Below are positions 1-9,641 of a DNA stretch of 44,110 nt, in pieces. This stretch comes from Flavobacteriaceae bacterium (GTDB lineage: Bacteria; Bacteroidota; Bacteroidia; Flavobacteriales; Flavobacteriaceae). Made by a program: the position numbers and the translations under genes. Below the pieces are notes generated by a model. That model was not told the origin of the DNA. It searched no databases and saw only the letters and a program-made list of their open reading frames with translations. The DNA is taken from assembly GCA_013043685.1 (NCBI GenBank), contig JABDNT010000036.1, positions 1 to 44,110 of the forward strand, read 5' to 3'. Positions within the stretch are counted from its first letter, which is position 1, and every line of letters starts with the position of its first letter.

Positions 1-432
1 TTCGGCGGGAGGCCTCTGAGTTTCAAGGTAAACCGGGAAATCATAACCTTTTTTAGTGATGAACTTACGTACCGTCTCCGAATCTTCAGCAGAGATAAAA
101 TAGAAATCCATTTTATCACCATAGGTATTGTACAAATTCTGCATAGATGGTAGTTCTGCCAGGCAGGGAGGGCACCATGTAGCCCACAGGTTTAACAAGA
201 CCACTTTTTCCTCCGAATCAGAGAATTCTATTATCGAGCCATCCATTCCGGTAAGCTCCCATTGATAACTTGTGAGTTTTTTCCTTTCTGAAGCATCAAC
301 TTCCGAGGGAGAGGTCATGAACAGTTTCTGAAAAAACACCTTAATGGGAATCGAGGTATGGGGTACAATCAATAACCCCACAAAAACTACGATCAGCAAG
401 TTGAACCAATTCTTTCTTATAAAAGGTTTCAT
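1..432 (-). CDS. TlpA-like membrane-anchored thioredoxin (3' part outside window)
   Basis: Thiol-disulfide oxidoreductase of the TlpA/ResA type, expected to act on the periplasmic side of the inner membrane. The reading frame starts at ATG 432 and stays open to base 1, giving 144 visible residues; the C-terminal part lies outside the window. Residues about 10-30 form one hydrophobic helix, read as an uncleaved signal anchor. A redoxin fold follows, with the active-site motif WATWCPPC at about residues 83-90, which is the classic TlpA/ResA redox site. Such proteins usually reduce apocytochrome or other envelope disulfides; the substrate here is unknown. The gene follows aconitase on the same strand, but an intrinsic terminator lies between them, so it probably has its own promoter. 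The family call is strong; the exact role is inferred. Confidence 0.85.
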   Translation of the reverse strand, partial: MKPFIRKNWFNLLIVVFVGLLIVPHTSIPIKVFFQKLFMTSPSEVDASERKKLTSYQWELTGMDGSIIEFSDSEEKVVLLNLWATWCPPCLAELPSMQNLYNTYGDKMDFYFISAEDSETVRKFITKKGYDFPVYLETQRPPAE

Positions 433-471
433 TTCAATCTTAATCAGATTCACGATTTAAAGCTAATAAAA

Positions 472-496
472 AAACTCCTGCCAGATGCAGGAGTTT
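472..496 (-). terminator. Intrinsic terminator of the aconitase gene
   Basis: A perfect 10-bp inverted repeat (AAACTCCTGC / GCAGGAGTTT) with a 5-nt loop lies 23 nt beyond the aconitase stop. On the minus strand the stem is followed directly by a T-run (TTTTTTTATT counting the stem's own Ts). This is a textbook Rho-independent terminator, separating aconitase from the TlpA-like gene. Confidence 0.9.
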
Positions 497-519
497 ATCT
501 TTCACAAAATATCTATTGT

Positions 520-2784
520 TTATGCATTCTGTTTTTTAATGAGATTCAGTGCTGAACCTTCCCGATACCATTCGATCTGGGCATCGTTATAGGTATGATT
601 GGCCATGATCGTATCCTTTCCACCGTCAGCATGAACAACCTCAATAGTAAGAGGTTTCCCGGGAGCAAATTCAGCGATATCTACAAAATTGAAGGTGTCA
701 TCTTCCTGTATGAGATCATAATCACTTTCATTGGCAAAAGTAAGACCCAGCATTCCCTGCTTTTTAAGATTAGTCTCATGAATTCTGGCAAAAGACTTCA
801 CAAGCACGGCTGCTACTCCTAGATGTCTTGGCTGCATGGCCGCGTGTTCACGAGATGATCCTTCTCCATAATTGTGATCTCCAACAACAATTGTCTTAAT
901 TCCTGCAGCCTTATAGGACCTCTGCGTGTCTGGAACACCGCCGTATTCTCCGTCCAACTGACTCTTCACAAAATTGGTCTTCTTATTAAAAGCATTCACA
1001 GCACCGATAAGAGTATTATTTGCTATGTTATCCAAATGACCACGGTATCGAAGCCATGGACCTGCCATGGAAATATGATCGGTGGTACATTTTCCAAAGG
1101 CTTTGATAAGTAGCTTTACACCCATTAATTCTTCATCCTTTATAGGTTCGAATGGTGTTAATAACTGTAGTCTTTCACTCGTCGGGCTCACCACAACATT
1201 CACCCCACTCCCATCGGCATCAGGTTCCAGGTAACCTGCGTCTTCAACTTCAAAACCACGAGGAGGAAGTTCGATACCTCTCGGCTCATCCAGTTTGACC
1301 TCTTCACCTTCTTCGTTGACCAGGGAGTCATGCATTGGATCGAAATCCAATCGCCCCGAAATTGCTATGGCTGCCACCATTTCCGGTGATCCTACAAAGG
1401 CATGAGTATTCGGATTACCATCTGCTCGCTTCGAGAAGTTCCTGTTAAAGGAGTGGACAATAGTGTTCTTTTCATCACCCAACACATCACTTCGGTCCCA
1501 CTGACCTATACAAGGCCCGCAAGCATTGGTAAATATGGTAGCTCCCAAATCTTCAAAAACCTGCAATAGTCCATCTCTTTCGGCTGTATAGCGAATTTGT
1601 TCCGATCCCGGATTGATCCCGAAATCACTTTTGGGCTTCAGATTCTTATCTATCGCCTGTTGCGCTATCGATGCTGCCCGCGTAAGATCTTCATATGATG
1701 AGTTAGTACATGACCCGATGAGTCCCCACATTACATTTATAGGCCAGTCGTGCTCACGCGCTTTATCTCCAAGTTCACCAACAGGAGTAGCCAGGTCTGG
1801 AGTAAACGGTCCATTTAGATGAGGACGTAATTGAGATAGATTTATCTCGATCACCTGGTCGAAATACTGCTCCGGATTTTCATAAACTTCCGGGTCCCCT
1901 GTTAGGTACTCACGTATTTTATTAGCTTCATCAGCAATCTCTTCTCTATCTGTAGCGCGAAGGAATCGCTCCATTGCGTCGTCATACCCAAAAGTGGAGG
2001 TGGTAGCTCCTATTTCTGCACCCATGTTACAAATGGTTCCTTTACCAGTACAGGAAAGGTTTTTTGCACCAGGTCCAAAATATTCAACAATAGCACCTGT
2101 ACCACCCTTAACGGTTAATATCCCGGCTACCTTAAGTATTACATCCTTAGATGCGGTCCAACCGTTTAATTCTCCGGTGAGTTTTACTCCTATTAATTTT
2201 GGGAACTTTAGTTCCCAGGGCATTCCTGCCATCACATCAACCGCATCGGCACCTCCTACTCCAACAGCTACCATTCCCAATCCACCCGCATTTACTGTAT
2301 GAGAATCGGTCCCTATCATCATTCCCCCGGGAAAAGCATAATTTTCTAATACCACCTGGTGAATAATCCCAGCGCCGGGTTTCCAGAATCCTATACCGTA
2401 TTTATTCGAGACAGATTCGAGAAAATTGAATACTTCATTGCTAGTATCATTCGCTCTTTTCAAGTCTGCCACTGCTCCATCTTTCGCCTGGATAAGATGA
2501 TCACAATGTACCGTTGTAGGTACTGCTACTTTTTGTTTCCCGGCTTGCATGAATTGCAATAATGCCATCTGGGCGGTTGCGTCCTGACAAGCAATCCTGT
2601 CTGGAGCAAAATCTACATAATTAACCCCTCTTTTAAAAGCAGTTGTTGGTGATCCATCCCATAAATGAGCATATAATATTTTTTCTGAAAGTGTTAGTGG
2701 TTTTCCAACTACCTCACGTGCCTTGTCCACCCGCGATGGTAATTCTGCATACACTTTCTTAATCATGTCAATGTCGAATGCCAT
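520..2784 (-). CDS. acn: Aconitate hydratase, mitochondrial type
   Basis: Interconverts citrate and isocitrate through cis-aconitate in the TCA cycle, using a [4Fe-4S] cluster in the cytoplasm. The protein is 754 residues, the length of mitochondrial-type aconitases rather than the roughly 890 residues of AcnA/IRP1. The cluster ligands are visible as Cys359 (GSCTNSS) and Cys422/Cys425 ([10 protein letters not shown]). The substrate-binding motif GTDSHT is at 158-163, and the swivel-domain motif [10 protein letters not shown] is at 640-649. The start at [10 protein letters not shown] matches the usual N-terminus of the family. The gene appears monocistronic: a 223-nt AT-rich gap lies upstream and a strong terminator downstream. 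A TAATTTCG at 2871-2878 (minus) resembles the Bacteroidota -7 box, but no -33 TTG is well placed. No key residue appears to be missing. Confidence 0.97.
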   Translation of the reverse strand: MAFDIDMIKKVYAELPSRVDKAREVVGKPLTLSEKILYAHLWDGSPTTAFKRGVNYVDFAPDRIACQDATAQMALLQFMQAGKQKVAVPTTVHCDHLIQAKDGAVADLKRANDTSNEVFNFLESVSNKYGIGFWKPGAGIIHQVVLENYAFPGGMMIGTDSHTVNAGGLGMVAVGVGGADAVDVMAGMPWELKFPKLIGVKLTGELNGWTASKDVILKVAGILTVKGGTGAIVEYFGPGAKNLSCTGKGTICNMGAEIGATTSTFGYDDAMERFLRATDREEIADEANKIREYLTGDPEVYENPEQYFDQVIEINLSQLRPHLNGPFTPDLATPVGELGDKAREHDWPINVMWGLIGSCTNSSYEDLTRAASIAQQAIDKNLKPKSDFGINPGSEQIRYTAERDGLLQVFEDLGATIFTNACGPCIGQWDRSDVLGDEKNTIVHSFNRNFSKRADGNPNTHAFVGSPEMVAAIAISGRLDFDPMHDSLVNEEGEEVKLDEPRGIELPPRGFEVEDAGYLEPDADGSGVNVVVSPTSERLQLLTPFEPIKDEELMGVKLLIKAFGKCTTDHISMAGPWLRYRGHLDNIANNTLIGAVNAFNKKTNFVKSQLDGEYGGVPDTQRSYKAAGIKTIVVGDHNYGEGSSREHAAMQPRHLGVAAVLVKSFARIHETNLKKQGMLGLTFANESDYDLIQEDDTFNFVDIAEFAPGKPLTIEVVHADGGKDTIMANHTYNDAQIEWYREGSALNLIKKQNA

Positions 2785-3007
2785 ACGTATTGTTTTTGGT
2801 TATGAATGATTAGAATCCAAGCAATAATGTTTCATGAAATTGCTGAAATTGATTTTTGCCAATCGAATTGCGAAATTACAAAAATTTAAAACAATTTAAA
2901 AATATCTAACAAAACAGCGTTTTAACTAAATATAATTTAGAAAAAAGTAATTTCCTTTGAAGTATTTTAAGAATATATCAATTTTTAGTAGTGAAAATTG
3001 ACAAATT

Positions 3008-4156
3008 CTAATTTTTATTATACCCTAAAAATTTTAGAATTCTGGGAGAATCTCTCAAATCGGTTATTGGCCTCTCAAAGTATTTATAAAGGAGGTAGGA
3101 AAACAAGATGGTTATTCCCCAGTAGAGGAATGTATAGAGCCAAAGGGCGATGCCGGTGAGCTCTTCAGATGGGAAAATTGTCTTCAGACTGTGTAAAATA
3201 ATGGTATAATGCAAGAGATAGAGCGAATAGGAAATCAGGCTAATAGTTGTAAAGAATTTTACAACGATCTTTGAACGTATTTCCATGGTAATGAGATACG
3301 GCATAAGGCAACATATAGCGATTGAATGAAGCCCCAGGTACCATATAATCATAAACCCGGGGGTATTCTCAACAGTGATACCCAACGGAACACGAAGTAT
3401 ATTAAGAAAAATGAGAGCGAACAGTCCTGTAAATAATAGTTTTCGTTCATGATTATGCACCCAAACCGTATATTTATTATAGAAATAACGTAAAAGAAAT
3501 CCCCAGTATACTACATCCAGTCTGTAAATAAGAACCTTCCTTATGGATTCATTCCATTCGTATATATTAGCTACAGATTGTGTGTAATAGAAATGTACTT
3601 TGGTTAAGGTAAAACATACAAGTATGAATATCGTAACCCACAGGTAGAATTTATCCCTGTTCTTCTTAGGGAAAAACAAAATAAGCCCGTACAAAAGGAA
3701 GGGGCCGATAATATATGAAAACTGTTCAACAGCCAAACTCCAGGATACACGGTAGAAGGGCATTGATGTATCCGAAAAATTCTGAATATAGATTATATAC
3801 TTATATATCTTCTCGGGAAACTCTCCGTAAATGAAATACCATACCAGTACGTTTACAAAAAGCAATAAATAATAATTGGGGAATGTTCTGAACCACCGTC
3901 GGAAAAGAAAGTGTTTGATGTTGGTAAACGAAAAGTCAGAGCGCAATATTTCGCGCCAAACGATCTTACCAATAAGAAATCCACTAATAATGAAAAAGAT
4001 CTCCACTCCAGCTGTACCGCTAAGCTTCATGGCGGCACGCACTACCTTCGGATAGTTATCACTAATCCACAACGTATGAGAGAAAAGAACCAGGAGAATG
4101 GCGAAAGTTCGGGCTACATCCAGTCCAACATTTCTCTTTTTATTGCTGATGTTCAT
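3008..4156 (-). CDS. Acyltransferase-3 family integral membrane protein
   Basis: Member of the acyltransferase-3 (OafA/NodX/YrhL-like) family, which transfers acyl groups to sugars of LPS O-antigen, capsule or other envelope glycans from the inner membrane. The 382-residue protein is almost entirely hydrophobic, with about ten membrane helices. The N-terminal family signature is visible: LDVARTFAILLVLFSH (residues 13-28), with the conserved Arg and His. A further conserved block, WSLAVEQFSYIIGP, lies near residue 140. There is no C-terminal SGNH hydrolase domain, so this is the short form. It lies 44 nt downstream of the small membrane ORF at 4201-4389 on the same strand and could be co-transcribed with the moxR operon. 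No glycosyltransferases or polysaccharide genes are nearby, so the acceptor cannot be guessed. The family call is secure; the substrate is unknown. Confidence 0.88.
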   Translation of the reverse strand: MNISNKKRNVGLDVARTFAILLVLFSHTLWISDNYPKVVRAAMKLSGTAGVEIFFIISGFLIGKIVWREILRSDFSFTNIKHFLFRRWFRTFPNYYLLLFVNVLVWYFIYGEFPEKIYKYIIYIQNFSDTSMPFYRVSWSLAVEQFSYIIGPFLLYGLILFFPKKNRDKFYLWVTIFILVCFTLTKVHFYYTQSVANIYEWNESIRKVLIYRLDVVYWGFLLRYFYNKYTVWVHNHERKLLFTGLFALIFLNILRVPLGITVENTPGFMIIWYLGLHSIAICCLMPYLITMEIRSKIVVKFFTTISLISYSLYLLHYTIILHSLKTIFPSEELTGIALWLYTFLYWGITILFSYLLYKYFERPITDLRDSPRILKFLGYNKN

Positions 4157-4200
4157 AGGCTGGGGTTAGCATATTCGGAGGGAAGTTACTAAAAAAAGAA

Positions 4201-4389
4201 CTAGTTGATATTCGCGCGGTTGAAGATATACCAAAATAGAAGTCCGGTCATAATTGAGAAAGATCCAATTGAAAGTAACTCATTTCCACTTAATCCGAAA
4301 ATCTCCTCTTGCAGAGTTTTAAAGTATATTCCGATCCCTAACAGAATCACTCCTAAGACAATAAGTATGATTCCAGGTAATCGTTTCAA
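4201..4389 (-). CDS. Small two-helix membrane protein, function unknown (TTG start)
   Basis: A 62-residue ORF directly after moxR on the same strand. I do not recognise a family. It begins KRLPGIILIVLGVILLGIG, a hydrophobic helix at about residues 5-22, and has a second hydrophobic stretch (GSFSIMTGLLFWYIF) near the C-terminus. The only possible initiator in the usual set is TTG at 4389. Upstream in the same frame come three sense codons and then the TAG stop of moxR (4399-4401), so this ORF is frame-continuous with moxR. The spacing suggests translational coupling. The two helices and the operon position favour a real gene, but the non-ATG start and short length keep confidence moderate. Confidence 0.5.
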   Translation of the reverse strand: MKRLPGIILIVLGVILLGIGIYFKTLQEEIFGLSGNELLSIGSFSIMTGLLFWYIFNRANIN

Positions 4390-4398
4390 AACTTCGAT

Positions 4399-5352
4399 CT
4401 AATATAAGCTAGTTACTATTTGTTCAATGGTTAGTCCTTCTGCTTCTGCTTTATAGTTCTTGATAAGCCTGTGGCGTAAGATACCAATTGCCACCTTCTG
4501 AACGTCCTCAATATCGGGCGAGAATTTACCGTTCAGTGCGGCGTTCGCTTTAGCCGCCAGAATAAGATTTTGTGAAGCTCTCGGGCCTGCACCCCAGTCA
4601 ATATAATTTTTAACCATTTCCGGCGCAGCCTGACTTTTAGGTCGTGTTTTACCAACGAGGGTCACAGCATATTCAATCACATTATCAGCGACTGGTACCT
4701 TCCTGATAAGCTGCTGATATTTAAGTATCTCTTCCCCGGAAAATAACGAGTTTACTGTTTGTGTAACTCCACCTGTTGTGGTTTTAACAACCTCCACTTC
4801 TTCCGAAAAAGACGGATATTCAAGGTTGATCGCGAACATGAATCGATCCAGCTGGGCTTCAGGCAATGGATAGGTTCCTTCCTGCTCAATAGGGTTTTGA
4901 GTTGCAAGTACAAAATACGGGCTGTCCAATTCATATCGATGGCCGGCAACAGTAACAACACGTTCCTGCATTGCCTCCAGCAAAGCTGCCTGCGTCTTTG
5001 GTGGTGTACGATTAATCTCATCGGCAAGGATGATATTGGAAAAAATCGGTCCCTTTATAAACTTGAATTCCCGGTTTTGATCCAGGATCTCGGAACCCAG
5101 GATATCGCTGGGCATTAAATCTGGTGTAAACTGTATACGTTTAAATTGTAATCCTAAGGCCTCCGCCACGGTATGAACCAGTAATGTTTTCGCCAGTCCC
5201 GGAACCCCTATAAGCAGGGCATGTCCTCCAGAAAAGATTGATAATAATACCTGCTCAACAACATCGTCCTGACCTACAATTACTTTTTTTATTTCCTGCC
5301 GTAAGGCATTGTATTTACTTACTAATTGTTCTACTGCTGCTACGTCCGACAT
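4399..5352 (-). CDS. MoxR family AAA+ ATPase
   Basis: MoxR-type AAA+ ATPase, a chaperone-like ATPase usually linked to VWA-domain partners or to envelope-protein maturation. The chosen start is ATG 5352 (MSDVAAVEQL), giving 317 residues. A longer reading from 5412 would overlap the upstream gene by 47 nt and add an atypical N-terminus, while GAGAGAA lies just upstream of 5352. The Walker A motif is GVPGLAKT (49-56), Walker B is ILADE (about 108-112), and the sensor-1 region is LATQNP (about 149-154). The gene is the fourth in the parvulin operon, 13 nt after the SurA-like gene. No VWA, DUF58 or Bat genes follow here, unlike many moxR loci. The client is unknown; the gene order suggests a role with the periplasmic folding factors. 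Confidence 0.93.
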   Translation of the reverse strand: MSDVAAVEQLVSKYNALRQEIKKVIVGQDDVVEQVLLSIFSGGHALLIGVPGLAKTLLVHTVAEALGLQFKRIQFTPDLMPSDILGSEILDQNREFKFIKGPIFSNIILADEINRTPPKTQAALLEAMQERVVTVAGHRYELDSPYFVLATQNPIEQEGTYPLPEAQLDRFMFAINLEYPSFSEEVEVVKTTTGGVTQTVNSLFSGEEILKYQQLIRKVPVADNVIEYAVTLVGKTRPKSQAAPEMVKNYIDWGAGPRASQNLILAAKANAALNGKFSPDIEDVQKVAIGILRHRLIKNYKAEAEGLTIEQIVTSLY

Positions 5353-5365
5353 AAATATTCTCTCT

Positions 5366-6814
5366 TTATTTTTTTTGCCAGTTGTTCGAAAAGTCGCAAT
5401 CTCCATAATCACGATTTACGCTTATATAGGTCTCTCCTATCTTTTTCTCCTGCCATTCCTGTATAGCCTTGATCTGTTTCTCTTTCAGTGCAAGTTCCTT
5501 GATCTTTTCGTAATCCTTCACATAATCTGCAGGATGTTCTTCAAATCTTTTGGTTACAGTAAGGATCTTATAACTGCTCTTTCCAGTCCTGTCGCGGTCT
5601 GTAAATACCTTCGACACCTCGTTTTCGGCCAGGTTATAAACCTGAGCACTCAAAGTTGGATCCATTTTCGTCAGATCAAAACGTGTGTCACCTGTAATAG
5701 GATTCATAAGCCTCCCTCCACTATTCCGGGTTTCTTTCTGATCTGAATACAATCGAGCCGCATCACCAAAACTAATACTATCATTTACAATCTCTTCCCG
5801 GAGTTTGTCAATTTTCTCCCTAGCCTTATTTAAAGTAGCCTGGGTAACTTCAGGGAACAACAGAATATGTCTCACATCGACTTGCTGTCCACGAATCTTT
5901 TCAACATAAAGAATGTGAAAACCAAAGGACGTCTCGAACGGTTCGCTAACCTCACCTTCCAGTAGAGAAAATGCCTGATCTTTAAATTCTTTTGCGAATG
6001 GAGCGTCTCTTTTCACACCTTCGATGAGTCCACCCTTCCGGGCACTACCTTCATCTTTGGAATACAGAACTGCTTTGGTAGCAAAACTAGACCCATTTTC
6101 AACTATATCGGTTCGAATTACATTGAGCCGGTCTATGGCATCCTGCTTCGCAGCTTCGGTAATCTCCGGTTCAACGATGATCTGTGCTACCTCAACTTCG
6201 GCACCAAAAACAGGTCGCTCATCTTCGGGTATGGAATAGAAAAAGTTTCTAATCTCTTCCGGAGTTATTTCGACATCCTGAATCACCTTGTTCTGCATTT
6301 CTCCTGCGAGTGCAATTTGTTTATTCACCTCGAATAATTGCTTTCTAAGGTCTGCTATGTTATCCTTGCGATAATAGGCGGCCACTTTTTCTTCCGTTCC
6401 CAATTCACTGATGAGGTACTGCATCTGCTGATCCAATCTTCCATTTATCTGGTCGTCTGATATTACGATACTATCCTGTTTGGCATGATGAGTATACAAC
6501 TTATCTTCCATTAACTTGCCCAACATCTGGCATCGGGTAATCCCCTCGATCGAAGCACCCTGCTGTTGCAACTCCAAAAAACTCAAATCAATATCAAACT
6601 CAACAATAACATACTCCCCAACAACAGCGCTCACCCCTCCGGCTTTTATTCTCTTGAAGGGCTTAACAGTATCCTTAACAGCTTCTATCTCTGGGGTCTC
6701 TTCAATTGCCTTAACCTCCAGTGAAGTGTCATCAACTGTTTCAGTAACCTGAGCTTTCACATTACCAAAGCACAGTAACACGCTTAGTGCACTACTGATT
6801 GTTATAAACTTCAT
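5366..6814 (-). CDS. SurA-like periplasmic peptidyl-prolyl isomerase with two parvulin domains
   Basis: Periplasmic chaperone/prolyl isomerase of the SurA type, expected to help outer-membrane proteins fold. The chosen start is ATG 6814 because it gives a clean signal peptide (MKFITISSALSVLLCFGNVKA, cut before Q). This makes 482 residues and a 23-nt overlap with the upstream gene. A SurA-N-like region runs from about 60 to 200. The first parvulin domain is at about 205-305 (GGLIEGV, FGFHILYVE). The second is at about 312-420 and starts VRHILLF, with SGGRLMN. A charged C-terminal helix follows. It is third in a run of three parvulin-type genes and is followed 13 nt later by moxR. A surA symbol is not assigned because the neighbouring paralogue is equally SurA-like. 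Confidence 0.88.
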   Translation of the reverse strand: MKFITISSALSVLLCFGNVKAQVTETVDDTSLEVKAIEETPEIEAVKDTVKPFKRIKAGGVSAVVGEYVIVEFDIDLSFLELQQQGASIEGITRCQMLGKLMEDKLYTHHAKQDSIVISDDQINGRLDQQMQYLISELGTEEKVAAYYRKDNIADLRKQLFEVNKQIALAGEMQNKVIQDVEITPEEIRNFFYSIPEDERPVFGAEVEVAQIIVEPEITEAAKQDAIDRLNVIRTDIVENGSSFATKAVLYSKDEGSARKGGLIEGVKRDAPFAKEFKDQAFSLLEGEVSEPFETSFGFHILYVEKIRGQQVDVRHILLFPEVTQATLNKAREKIDKLREEIVNDSISFGDAARLYSDQKETRNSGGRLMNPITGDTRFDLTKMDPTLSAQVYNLAENEVSKVFTDRDRTGKSSYKILTVTKRFEEHPADYVKDYEKIKELALKEKQIKAIQEWQEKKIGETYISVNRDYGDCDFSNNWQKK

Positions 6815-7646
6815 ATTTATTATTTTTAACCGCATCCTTCGTTATATCTTTTTCAAGTTCCTTAATTAAGTCAAGCTTACGCTTGTTAAGAATGATCTCC
6901 CGTATCGTTGGCCGTACATGCGACAATGGCGCTATGTCATTCGGTTTCAATACATCTTCAATTTTCACCAAATATACTCCTAATGAATCTTGTATTTGTG
7001 CAAAATTTGATTTTTTTAACACATTCGAAGCCGCTGTACGTAAAACGGGTAAAGCCTGCATTAACGCCTGCTTCTTAACCCAAATTGAATCATTGAAATT
7101 AAAGGCCTTAAACTGAATGCTCAATGAATCCAGTACTTTTTGATCTTCCGAATTGAATCGCCCGAGAATATTTCGCATTTGTGAAAGATTGGAGTAATTC
7201 TCATCCAGATGTATATACCGTAGCTTAAGGAGTTCGTCATTCAGTTTAAATATCTCCTTGTTCTCTTCGTAGTACTTGTTATAATCCGCTGCGCTGATTG
7301 AACTGTCAAGCTGCCTTGAAACTATTGCATTCTTGTATGCTTCCGTTAACAGATCATTTTTGTAGTCCTTAACCAGTTTCTCGTACTCCTCCAATTGGGA
7401 TTCCGGCAGGTTGATCTTGGCCTGATCGATCAATAGCTGTTGTGTGGCCCAACGGTTTATGAAGTTCGCCACTATAAGTGTACTATCCTCCGGAGGCGTA
7501 TTCTCGGAAATTAGAGATTCTATATCTTCTTCATACAAATAACTGTTATTGACTCTTGCCACAGGAATTTTATTGGCTTCCGGTTTTAAGTAATCACAAG
7601 AAAAAACCAATGCCAGGCAAAATATCAATATGATCCCATTCCGCAT
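6792..7646 (-). CDS. Parvulin-operon lipoprotein with degenerate isomerase domain
   Basis: A 284-residue lipoprotein: the signal peptide ends in LVFSC with the lipidated Cys at 17, so it should be anchored to the inner or outer membrane. The segment IPVARVNNSYLYEEDIESL resembles the start of SurA/PpiD N-terminal domains, and the helical body up to about residue 130 fits that fold. The following region begins LRYIHLDENY, aligning by position with the RHILI strand of parvulins. The GG(x)L and FG(Y/F)HI signatures seen in both neighbours are absent (YLVKIEDVL is the closest match to the last strand). I infer a chaperone-like subunit with a reduced or inactive isomerase domain. The start codon overlaps the upstream stop by 1 nt (TAATG), and the 3' end overlaps the next gene by 23 nt, so the three proteins are probably made together. 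Confidence 0.75.
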   Translation of the reverse strand: MRNGIILIFCLALVFSCDYLKPEANKIPVARVNNSYLYEEDIESLISENTPPEDSTLIVANFINRWATQQLLIDQAKINLPESQLEEYEKLVKDYKNDLLTEAYKNAIVSRQLDSSISAADYNKYYEENKEIFKLNDELLKLRYIHLDENYSNLSQMRNILGRFNSEDQKVLDSLSIQFKAFNFNDSIWVKKQALMQALPVLRTAASNVLKKSNFAQIQDSLGVYLVKIEDVLKPNDIAPLSHVRPTIREIILNKRKLDLIKELEKDITKDAVKNNKYEVYNNQ

Positions 7647-9607
7647 TAAGACTTGAATTCTTTATTAATTTTCTTAAGTACTTTCTTATTTACGTTTACT
7701 GTGAATTTATTCCTCAGGGATTTCATCCATTCGGTTTCCAGGTGTGTCTGATAATCGTTCAGTACTTTTCCCCTAACCTCATCCAGCTTTTTAATCCCGG
7801 GAGGAATAATTTCCGCAATATTTATTACAACGTAAGAACCGTCGTTATTGTATATATTGGAAACTCCTTTTTCCACTTTGAAACCTTGAGGTAATTGCCT
7901 GTCCTGCACCTCAAAAGTTCCAGATGTGATAATCACGTTCACAAGCTCGGCCTCATTCAAAGCTTCTTTGATTTCCTCTCCTGTCTTTCCTTTATTTAGC
8001 ATATTTCGGGCTCGTTCTGCATATTCCTCGGAAGTTGCAGATACTATGGTTCCTGTAATACGCTTATCCCATTTATATTTCTCCTTCACAGTGTTATAAA
8101 AATCATTCAGCCCAAGCGAATCTGTTTTTGCCTTTCGCCAGATATTTTCAGTCATAAGGTCGAAAATCAGTAATCCACTGCGATATTCGTTTATAGTCGC
8201 AGCATAATCTTCATTTTGCAATTCTAACTTTTCACGGAAGTATGATTTCAGGGCATCGACTTCAAATTCTCTGTACATATTATTCACCAGCGGTCCCATT
8301 TTAATACCAGGCTTAATCCGTTTTTGTTTTCTTTCAATATACTGGGCGAAGTCCTCGAATGTAAATTTCTTATCACCAACTGTAAATATGGTCTTGTTAA
8401 CCACAGGTGGCATTGAATCGTATTTATACTTTCTTGCGAAAACTTCCGGAGGAAGATATTCTTCGAAATACTTCTGATACGGTTCGCCTTCGCTAAAACC
8501 ATATTTATCCTTTATCTTGGCACTGATGGCACTGGTAACAACTTTGGAACGAGCACCTTGCTTTATCTGTTTTTCCAGCTGAGGTTGTAGTTCTTCAAAT
8601 GTGGATTTATTATGAATCTTATCCAGCCTTACAATATGCCAGCCAAATTCACTTTTAAACGGTTTGGTTAAATCACCGGGATTACTAAGTCCAAAAGCAT
8701 AACTTTCAAATATCTGAGATCGTAATGTCCCTTTGCTGAATTTATTCAATTTACCTCCTCGCATGGCAGAGTTCTTATCGTCGGAATACTGACCGGCTAA
8801 TTTCTCAAAACCCTCACCTTGATTTAACATCTTATATATCTCGTTGATGCGCTCTTCAGGGTCGAATGTCCTGGAATCGTCATCCCTGTCTGAAACCATG
8901 ATATGGGAAACCGAGATTTCAGGCCCTTTTTTACGCCTGTTAATTACCTTAACGATATGGTACCCAAACTGGGTTCTAACAATTTCTGAAATTTCCCCTA
9001 CCGGTGTATTGTAAGCTGCCGTTTCAAACGGGTACACCATTGAGAATACCGTAAAATACCCTAGGTAACCTCCTCGCTCACTGGCACCGGGTTCGGTGGA
9101 ATACTCTTTAGCAAGTTCCGTAAAGTCTTCACCGGCTATTGCACGTTCCCTGATAGACTTGATCTCATTATAAGCTTTTAATGTATCCTGGGCAGTATCG
9201 CTGTATTCAACACTTATCAGAATGTGCCTGGCCTCTATTTCATCACGGCCTCTATCGTATGCTTCCTTGATGAGATCTTCGGCTAATTTGTTATCGTATA
9301 TATAATTTCTTGAAAGCTGTTCCTCGTACTTGGCAAACTCGTCTTTGTACGTTTGTCTTTCATGATATTTCTGATCATAGGCTTCAGCTATTTTCAATTT
9401 GTAGTCTATAAACAGATCCAGGTAGCCTTCAACCGACTTCTGGCTTTCATCCTTTACAAGATCAAGGTTTTTTTTGTATACTCTTATAAATTCAGAAGCA
9501 AGTACTGGTTCATCATCAATAGTAAGTAAAACATCATTTTTCTTTTGAGAAAAACCCTGACCGAAACTAAATGCCAGGATAAAAAACAATACCAAATATC
9601 TTTTCAT
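7646..9607 (-). CDS. Periplasmic parvulin-type peptidyl-prolyl isomerase with two PPIase domains
   Basis: First gene of the periplasmic folding operon. ATG 9607 is chosen over the longer open frame from 9715, because it gives the signal peptide MKRYLVLFFILAFSFGQGFS and places the start just downstream of the promoter at 9642-9671; the protein is then 653 residues. The first parvulin domain is at about 125-223 (ARHILIS, ERGGYLGYF, FGYHIVKV). The second is at about 231-330 (VSHIMVS, MRGGKLNKF, FGWHIVRL). The remaining 320 residues form a second, helical region with a SurA/PpiD-like N-domain character (IFTVGDKKFTFEDFAQYIE) and no third isomerase signature. Family members act as chaperones or isomerases for outer-membrane proteins. 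The exact relation to E. coli SurA or PpiD is not one-to-one. Confidence 0.88.
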   Translation of the reverse strand: MKRYLVLFFILAFSFGQGFSQKKNDVLLTIDDEPVLASEFIRVYKKNLDLVKDESQKSVEGYLDLFIDYKLKIAEAYDQKYHERQTYKDEFAKYEEQLSRNYIYDNKLAEDLIKEAYDRGRDEIEARHILISVEYSDTAQDTLKAYNEIKSIRERAIAGEDFTELAKEYSTEPGASERGGYLGYFTVFSMVYPFETAAYNTPVGEISEIVRTQFGYHIVKVINRRKKGPEISVSHIMVSDRDDDSRTFDPEERINEIYKMLNQGEGFEKLAGQYSDDKNSAMRGGKLNKFSKGTLRSQIFESYAFGLSNPGDLTKPFKSEFGWHIVRLDKIHNKSTFEELQPQLEKQIKQGARSKVVTSAISAKIKDKYGFSEGEPYQKYFEEYLPPEVFARKYKYDSMPPVVNKTIFTVGDKKFTFEDFAQYIERKQKRIKPGIKMGPLVNNMYREFEVDALKSYFREKLELQNEDYAATINEYRSGLLIFDLMTENIWRKAKTDSLGLNDFYNTVKEKYKWDKRITGTIVSATSEEYAERARNMLNKGKTGEEIKEALNEAELVNVIITSGTFEVQDRQLPQGFKVEKGVSNIYNNDGSYVVINIAEIIPPGIKKLDEVRGKVLNDYQTHLETEWMKSLRNKFTVNVNKKVLKKINKEFKS

Positions 9608-9641
9608 TGCTTGTAATAATTTGTTGTTAACTGAAGTGTCG

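Noticed and set aside
3008-4156. Acyltransferase as a transferred island
   Set aside because: Somewhat AT-rich, but membrane proteins often are; there are no flanking repeats, integrase or tRNA, and it fits the operon direction.
5353-5412. N-terminal extension of MoxR
   Set aside because: It would overlap the SurA-like gene by 47 nt and adds residues that do not match the family; ATG 5352 has a good upstream purine-rich site.
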